A stretch of DNA of 64,000 nucleotides from Paenibacillus agri (lineage in GTDB: Bacteria > Bacillota > Bacilli > Paenibacillales > Paenibacillaceae), in the NCBI RefSeq assembly GCF_013359945.1, contig NZ_JABWCS010000221.1, positions 124,001 through 188,000 on the forward strand. The letters are read 5' to 3'. A program made the translations under genes and the position numbers. A model generated the notes under the pieces. The model was not told where the DNA came from. It saw only the letters and a program-made list of their open reading frames with translations, and ran no database searches. Of this stretch, positions 59,327 to 64,000 are shown piece after piece; the stretch's first letter is position 1, and the number at the start of each line of letters is the position of its first letter.

Positions 59327-62300
59327 ATGATAACAGGTCGCAAAGCTTCAACGGGAAGGTCAGTCCTGATGTACTGCCTGATTGCTGCATTATTTGTAGG
59401 CCAGTTAGCCTTTTTCCCGTCTGTGAGTTCAGCAGCCGGAAATTTGGCCCAAGGTAAGACGATTACAGCTAGCTCTGTTGGTGATGTATATGTGGCTTCC
59501 AACGCCAATGATAGTAACCAGGGAACGTATTGGGAGAGCAGCAGCAATGCTTTTCCGCAGTGGCTTAAAGTGGATCTGGGTGAAGCCAGCAATGTCAACC
59601 AAGTTGTGCTGAAGCTGCCGTCCAATTGGGGGGCAAGAAATCAGACACTGTCTGTAGAGGGAAGCAGCAACGATTCCAGTTACAGCAATCTGGCATCTTC
59701 CAGCAGCTATGCTTTTAATCCATCCAATGGCAATACGGTGACCATCAATTTTACAGCGGCAAGCGTAAGATATGTGCGACTGAATATTACTGCTAATACA
59801 GGCTGGGCGGCCGCACAAATCTCCGAATTTGAAGTCTACGGTACGACTGTAACACCTTCTGGAGCGTATGAAGCCGAAGCGGCTGCGCTGTCCGGCGGTG
59901 CGAAGGTGAACACCGATCACACTGGTTACACTGGGTCAGGATTTGTAGATGGATACCTGACGCAAGGGGCCTCAACTACCTTCACAGTGAACGTTCCTAC
60001 AGCCGGCAGCTATGACGCATCGTTGCGTTATGCCAATGCTAGCGGAGGTACCAAGACCATCAGCGTGTACGTCAACGGAACAAAGGTGAAGCAGACTTCT
60101 TTGCCGAATCTGGCCAACTGGGACACTTGGTCCACCAAGGTAGAGACACTGGCCTTGAATGCCGGAACTAACACGATTGCGTATAAGTATGATGCCGGGG
60201 ACACTGGCAATGTAAATCTGGACAACCTTAATCTCACACCGGGCGTGGCGCCGACTGTAGCACCAACACCGTCCCCAACTGTAGCGCCAACACCGTCTCC
60301 GACAGTGGCACCAACGCCGTCTCCGACAGTAGCGCCAACACCGTCTCCGACAGTGGCACCAACGCCGTCTCCGACAGTAGCGCCAACACCGTCTCCGACA
60401 GTAGCGCCAACACCATCACCGACTGTAGCGCCAACGCCGTCTCCGACAGTAGCGCCAACACCGTCGCCGACCGTAACACCAACACCGACGACCGGACCAG
60501 GGTCCAATCTGGCGCTGAACAAACCGGTCACCGCTTCCTCTTCTGTATTTACTTTCGTAGCCACCAATGCCAATGACGGGGATCTGAATACTTACTGGGA
60601 AGGTGCAGGCGGAAGCTATCCGAATACGCTTAGTGTGAATTTGGGCGCGAATGCCAACCTTAGCTCCGTTGTATTGAAATTGAATCCATCTTCGGCCTGG
60701 TCTACGCGCACACAAACGATTCAGGTTCTTGGAAGGGACCAGAACGGCACTACGTTCTCCAGTCTTGTACCGGCAACCGTCTATACTTTTAATCCGGCCA
60801 CTGGCAATTCAGTGACCATACCGGTCAATGCTACTGCCAGCGAAGTTCAACTCAGAATTACGACAAATTCCGGCTCCAGTGCTGGGCAAATTGCTGAATT
60901 CCAAATCTTCGGCACGCCAGCTCCTAATCCGGATTTGACGATTACCGGGATATCCTGGTCTCCGGCAGCACCGATAGAGACGAATGCCATCACACTTAAT
61001 GCTATTGTGAAAAATATCGGTACGGCTGCGTCTGGAGCCACGAATGTTAACTTCTACCTCGGTACGACGCTTGTCGGTACTGCCCCGGTTGGAGCCATTG
61101 CTGCAGGAGCTTCCACCAATGTCTCTGTGAACATCGGAGCCAAGGATGCAGCAGCTTATGCAGTAACTGCCAAGGTGGATGAGAATAACAGCATTGTTGA
61201 GCTGGACAAATCCAACAACAGCTACACTAATCCGTCGCAGTTGACAGTTGCGGCAGTATCCAGCTCCGACCTGATTGCGGATTCCGTCAGCTGGTCGCCG
61301 AGCAACCCATCGCCAGGCAGCACGGTAAACTTCACGATTACGATCAAGAATCAGGGCACGGCAGCTTCTGCGTCAGGGGCTCATGCTGTTACCCTGACGA
61401 TTACCGATGCCACAACCAATGCAGTAGTGAAGACCCTGAGCGGTTCTTACAATGGCGTGATTGCGAGCGGACAAACGACAGCCCCAATCAGTCTTGGTTC
61501 TTGGACAGCCGGCAACGGCAAGTACAACATCAAGAGCGAGATTGCAGTTGATGCCAATGAGCTTCCTGTAAAACAGGGCAACAACATCCAGAATCAATCT
61601 CTCTTCGTAGGCCGTGGTGCCAATATGCCTTACGATATGTACGAAGCTGAGGATGCTGTCATTGGCGGCGGTGCCGTCAAGCTTGCACCGAACCGCAACG
61701 TCGGCGATCTTGCCGGTGAAGCTTCCGGCCGCAGAGCAGTAACCCTGAATACCACAGGCAGCTACGTGGAATTCACCACCAAAGCCAGCACGAACACGCT
61801 GGTGACCCGTTTCTCCATTCCGGATTCCCCGAGTGGTGGCGGAACAGATGCTACACTTAACATTTATGTAAACGGTGTCTTCACCAAGGCGATCAATCTG
61901 ACTTCCAAGTATGCCTGGTTGTATGGCTCGGAGACTAACCCGGGCAACACGCCAAGCGCAGGTTCACCGCGTCATATCTATGACGAAGCCAATATCATGT
62001 TCGACAGCACCATCCCGGCGGGAAGCAAGATTCGCCTGCAAAAGGATGCTGCCAATACGTCACAATATGCCATCGACTTTATCAACCTGGAGCAAGTGTC
62101 GCCAATTCCAAATCCTGACCCGGCCAAATATGTAGTGCCTACCGGATTTACTCATCAGGATGTGCAGAACGCACTGGATAAATTCCGCATGGATACTACC
62201 GGCAACCTCGTCGGTGTCTACCTGCCTGCCGGTACGTATGAGACTTCTAACAAGTTCCAGGTATACGGCAAGCCTGTAAAAATCATTGGCGCAGGACCAT

Positions 62301-63295
62301 GGTATACACGTTTCGTGGCCCCAGCCAATCAAAGCAATACAGATATCGGATTTAGAGCTACTGATACGGCGAACGGCTCTACTTTTGCCAATTTCGCTTA
62401 CTTCGGTAACTATACTTCCCGTATCGACGGTCCGGGTAAAGTCTTTGATTTCGCCAATGTGGCCAACATCACCATCGACAACATCTGGACCGAGCATCAG
62501 GTCTGCATGTACTGGGGTGCTAATACGGACTACATGGTCATCAAGAATTCCCGTATCCGTAACACTTTTGCCGACGGTATCAATATGACTAACGGCAGTA
62601 CGAACAATCTGGTCTCCAACATTGAAGCACGCGCCACCGGGGATGACAGCTTCGCCTTGTTCTCGGCCATCGATGCGGGCGGATCTGATATGAAGGACAA
62701 TGTGTATGAGAATCTGACTTCACTCCTGACCTGGCGTGCAGCTGGACTTGCGGTGTACGGCGGTTATGCCAATACGTTCCGCAACATCTACATCGCTGAT
62801 ACGCTGGTATACTCCGGAGTTACGATCAGTTCGCTTGACTTTGGATATCCGATGAATGGTTTCGGAGCTTCTCCAACCACGAATTTCCAGAACATTACGA
62901 TTGAGCGGGCGGGCGGACATTTCTGGGGCGCACAGACCTTCCCGGCTATCTGGGTATTCTCGGCCTCCAAGGTGTTCCAGGGAATCCGGGTCAGCGATGT
63001 AGATATCATTGATCCAACATACCACGGCATTATGTTCCAGACGAACTATGTCGGCAATACACCGCAGTTCCCGGTAAAAGACACCATCTTCAACAACATC
63101 ACGATCTCCGGTGCGAAAAAGAGCGGTGACGCGTTTGACGCAAAATCCGGCGTTGGTATCTGGGTGAATGAATCCGCTGAGCCGGGTCAAGGTCCGGCAG
63201 TTGGTTCAGTGACCTTCAACAACCTGAAGATTACGAATACCGTAACACCAATCAAGAACAACACCTCGACATTCACCATTAATGTAAATCCGTAA
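59327..63295 (+). CDS. Multidomain GH87 alpha-1,3-glucanase (mycodextranase-type)
   Basis: 1322 residues from ATG 59327 (GGAGG ten bases upstream); the frame extends to 59210 but without a ribosome site. Order: signal peptide; discoidin domain (about 37-175); CBM6-like domain (181-306); nine 8-residue VAPTPSPT repeats (311-382); second discoidin domain (394-530); two CARDB domains (535-640, 645-762); a conserved CBM35-like domain (771-925); GH87 beta-helix catalytic domain (932-1322). Candidate catalytic Asp residues are Asp1083 (FADGIN) and Asp1106/1107 (TGDDSFA). The discoidin-CBM6-TP-discoidin-UC-catalytic order is that of Paenibacillus and Bacillus circulans alpha-1,3-glucanases; the CARDB pair is the addition. 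It acts outside the cell on fungal or bacterial alpha-1,3-glucan. Confidence 0.88.
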   Translation: MITGRKASTGRSVLMYCLIAALFVGQLAFFPSVSSAAGNLAQGKTITASSVGDVYVASNANDSNQGTYWESSSNAFPQWLKVDLGEASNVNQVVLKLPSNWGARNQTLSVEGSSNDSSYSNLASSSSYAFNPSNGNTVTINFTAASVRYVRLNITANTGWAAAQISEFEVYGTTVTPSGAYEAEAAALSGGAKVNTDHTGYTGSGFVDGYLTQGASTTFTVNVPTAGSYDASLRYANASGGTKTISVYVNGTKVKQTSLPNLANWDTWSTKVETLALNAGTNTIAYKYDAGDTGNVNLDNLNLTPGVAPTVAPTPSPTVAPTPSPTVAPTPSPTVAPTPSPTVAPTPSPTVAPTPSPTVAPTPSPTVAPTPSPTVAPTPSPTVTPTPTTGPGSNLALNKPVTASSSVFTFVATNANDGDLNTYWEGAGGSYPNTLSVNLGANANLSSVVLKLNPSSAWSTRTQTIQVLGRDQNGTTFSSLVPATVYTFNPATGNSVTIPVNATASEVQLRITTNSGSSAGQIAEFQIFGTPAPNPDLTITGISWSPAAPIETNAITLNAIVKNIGTAASGATNVNFYLGTTLVGTAPVGAIAAGASTNVSVNIGAKDAAAYAVTAKVDENNSIVELDKSNNSYTNPSQLTVAAVSSSDLIADSVSWSPSNPSPGSTVNFTITIKNQGTAASASGAHAVTLTITDATTNAVVKTLSGSYNGVIASGQTTAPISLGSWTAGNGKYNIKSEIAVDANELPVKQGNNIQNQSLFVGRGANMPYDMYEAEDAVIGGGAVKLAPNRNVGDLAGEASGRRAVTLNTTGSYVEFTTKASTNTLVTRFSIPDSPSGGGTDATLNIYVNGVFTKAINLTSKYAWLYGSETNPGNTPSAGSPRHIYDEANIMFDSTIPAGSKIRLQKDAANTSQYAIDFINLEQVSPIPNPDPAKYVVPTGFTHQDVQNALDKFRMDTTGNLVGVYLPAGTYETSNKFQVYGKPVKIIGAGPWYTRFVAPANQSNTDIGFRATDTANGSTFANFAYFGNYTSRIDGPGKVFDFANVANITIDNIWTEHQVCMYWGANTDYMVIKNSRIRNTFADGINMTNGSTNNLVSNIEARATGDDSFALFSAIDAGGSDMKDNVYENLTSLLTWRAAGLAVYGGYANTFRNIYIADTLVYSGVTISSLDFGYPMNGFGASPTTNFQNITIERAGGHFWGAQTFPAIWVFSASKVFQGIRVSDVDIIDPTYHGIMFQTNYVGNTPQFPVKDTIFNNITISGAKKSGDAFDAKSGVGIWVNESAEPGQGPAVGSVTFNNLKITNTVTPIKNNTSTFTINVNP
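60257..60496 (+). repeat. 24-base tandem repeat encoding VAPTPSPT
   Basis: Nine in-frame 24-base units start at 60257 and recur every 24 bases to 60472, with a tenth degenerate unit (VTPTPTTG) after them. Units differ by a few silent changes, for example GTAGCG/GTGGCA and ACACCG/ACGCCG. They encode the flexible threonine-proline linker of the GH87 enzyme. Such arrays are prone to copy-number change. Confidence 0.95.
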
Positions 63296-63332
63296 AGGTT
63301 CATGATTTGACCGGTTAAGCAGCCGGTTGCAA

Positions 63333-63370
63333 CAAGCCGTCTTCCGCTTTTACAGGGGAGCGGCTTTTTG
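63333..63370 (+). terminator. Intrinsic terminator after the GH87 gene
   Basis: AAGCCGTCTTCCGC pairs imperfectly with GGGGAGCGGCTT around TTTTACA, followed by TTTTTG. Confidence 0.75.
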
Positions 63371-63483
63371 TCGTGAGGCCATTTCGTAGATGTTTTTGGA
63401 TTCGACAGTAGCCTTATTCACAGTTACAATGTAGGAATAGCATGTTTAGGAAAAGAAATGAAATGGAATGAGGAGGCTGCACC

Positions 63484-64000
63484 ATGTCCCCAAAAATAGT
63501 CAATAATATCACCGAGCTGATCGGGAATACGCCAGTTGTGCGTCTGAACCGTCTTACTGGTCCCGGGGATGCGGAAGTTTATGTCAAGCTGGAAATGTAC
63601 AATCCCAGCGGAAGTGTCAAGGACCGGGCAGCATACAATCTGATTTTGCAAGCAGAGCAAGAAGGGCTGTTGAAGCCCGGCGGAACAATTATTGAGCCGA
63701 CCAGCGGAAATACAGGCATTGGGCTCGCTATGAATGCAGCCGCGAAGGGCTATAAGGCCATTCTGATTATGCCGGACAACATGACCAAGGAACGTATTAA
63801 TATTCTAAAAGCCTACGGTGCTGATGTTGTGCTGACTCCCGCTGCGGATCGTATGCCGGGTGCCATCGCTAAAGCGTTGGAGCTTGGCCGAAGTATAGAG
63901 AACAGCTTCATTCCACAGCAATTTGAGAATAAGGCTAATCCCGATATTCACCGGATCACAACAGCGCCGGAAATTCTGGAGCAGATGGAAGGGCGACTGG
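63484..64000 (+). CDS. cysK: Cysteine synthase A (3' end outside window)
   Basis: 172 residues of an O-acetylserine (thiol)-lyase are visible. The start NITELIGNTPVVRLNRL, the PLP-binding Lys46 in NPSGSVKDRAA and the substrate loop EPTSGNTGIGLA are unmistakable. It makes cysteine from O-acetylserine and sulfide. ATG 63484 follows GAGGAGG. No S-box or T-box was recognised in the roughly 110 bases between the preceding terminator and the start. The C-terminus lies right of the window. Confidence 0.93.
   Translation, partial: MSPKIVNNITELIGNTPVVRLNRLTGPGDAEVYVKLEMYNPSGSVKDRAAYNLILQAEQEGLLKPGGTIIEPTSGNTGIGLAMNAAAKGYKAILIMPDNMTKERINILKAYGADVVLTPAADRMPGAIAKALELGRSIENSFIPQQFENKANPDIHRITTAPEILEQMEGRL

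Noticed and set aside
60257..60496. Regular 24-base repeats as a CRISPR array
   Set aside because: The units are contiguous without spacers and encode an in-frame threonine-proline linker.
60028..60573. Minus-strand frame of GDGVGATV repeats
   Set aside because: It is only the complement of the VAPTPSPT tandem repeat in the GH87 gene.

Overview
The window reads as a chromosomal segment of a Gram-positive, spore-former-type Firmicute, most likely a Paenibacillus. The evidence is strong AGGAGG-type ribosome binding sites with frequent TTG and GTG starts, YesM/YesN two-component proteins, an SLH-domain protein, YqhG/YqhH and YqzE homologues, many extracellular glycan-active enzymes with CBM6, discoidin and CARDB modules, and a GH87 alpha-1,3-glucanase with the domain order known from Paenibacillus. 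No rRNA, tRNA, CRISPR array, prophage or insertion sequence was seen.

Layout. 1-4.5 kb: a GH2 beta-mannosidase running off the left edge, a divergent AraC regulator, and a secreted ThuA-like protein with two CBM6 domains. 4.5-10.2 kb: a decayed ABC ATPase relic, YbaK-type deacylase plus LysE exporter divergent from a LysR regulator, a MetQ lipoprotein divergent from an NtaA/SoxA-type flavin monooxygenase, and an SLH protein. 10.4-17.0 kb: a six-gene co-directional run (ccdA, tlpA-like thioredoxin, msrAB lipoprotein, YesN-type response regulator, YesM-type kinase, methyl-accepting chemotaxis protein) that looks like one extracytoplasmic methionine-sulfoxide repair and sensing operon. 17.2-25.7 kb: VanZ-like protein, a DUF7002-like gene behind a 59-residue membrane protein, two cell-wall/polysaccharide enzymes that converge and overlap, YqzE, a secreted unknown, and the yqhH-yqhG pair. 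26-34.8 kb: an AT-rich P-loop kinase gene, a c-di-AMP (ydaO-type) riboswitch in front of a NlpC/P60 hydrolase that appears to start with CTG, two HxlR regulators beside an SDR and a nitroreductase, a pyridoxal kinase, LrgA/LrgB-type proteins, and a GH30 hydrolase divergent from an AraC regulator.

35-50.5 kb: ArsR regulator, two tiny hydrophilic proteins flanking a CmpB-like membrane protein, Nudix hydrolase, DUF2809, Amj-type flippase, a secreted coiled-coil protein with an attenuator-like leader, SDR, DUF4265-like, signal peptidase I, DUF3024, Dabb, then a second-messenger group (HD-GYP phosphodiesterase, small alarmone synthetase, diguanylate cyclase), a cupin with a Pro/Gln tail, and a YhdH-type reductase divergent from a TetR regulator with a palindromic operator. 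50.5-64 kb: broken GNAT genes, an ACT-domain malic enzyme, a frameshifted lipoprotein, GNAT, DinB, SgrR-type regulator divergent from a DUF4173 membrane protein, a Crp/Fnr regulator, the 1322-residue GH87 enzyme and the start of cysK.

Most of the window is ordinary accessory metabolism. The observations most worth following are the redox-repair/signalling operon, the riboswitch plus CTG start, the attenuator-like leader at 40.05-40.15 kb, and several small genes and gene relics that length-filtered gene calling would miss.
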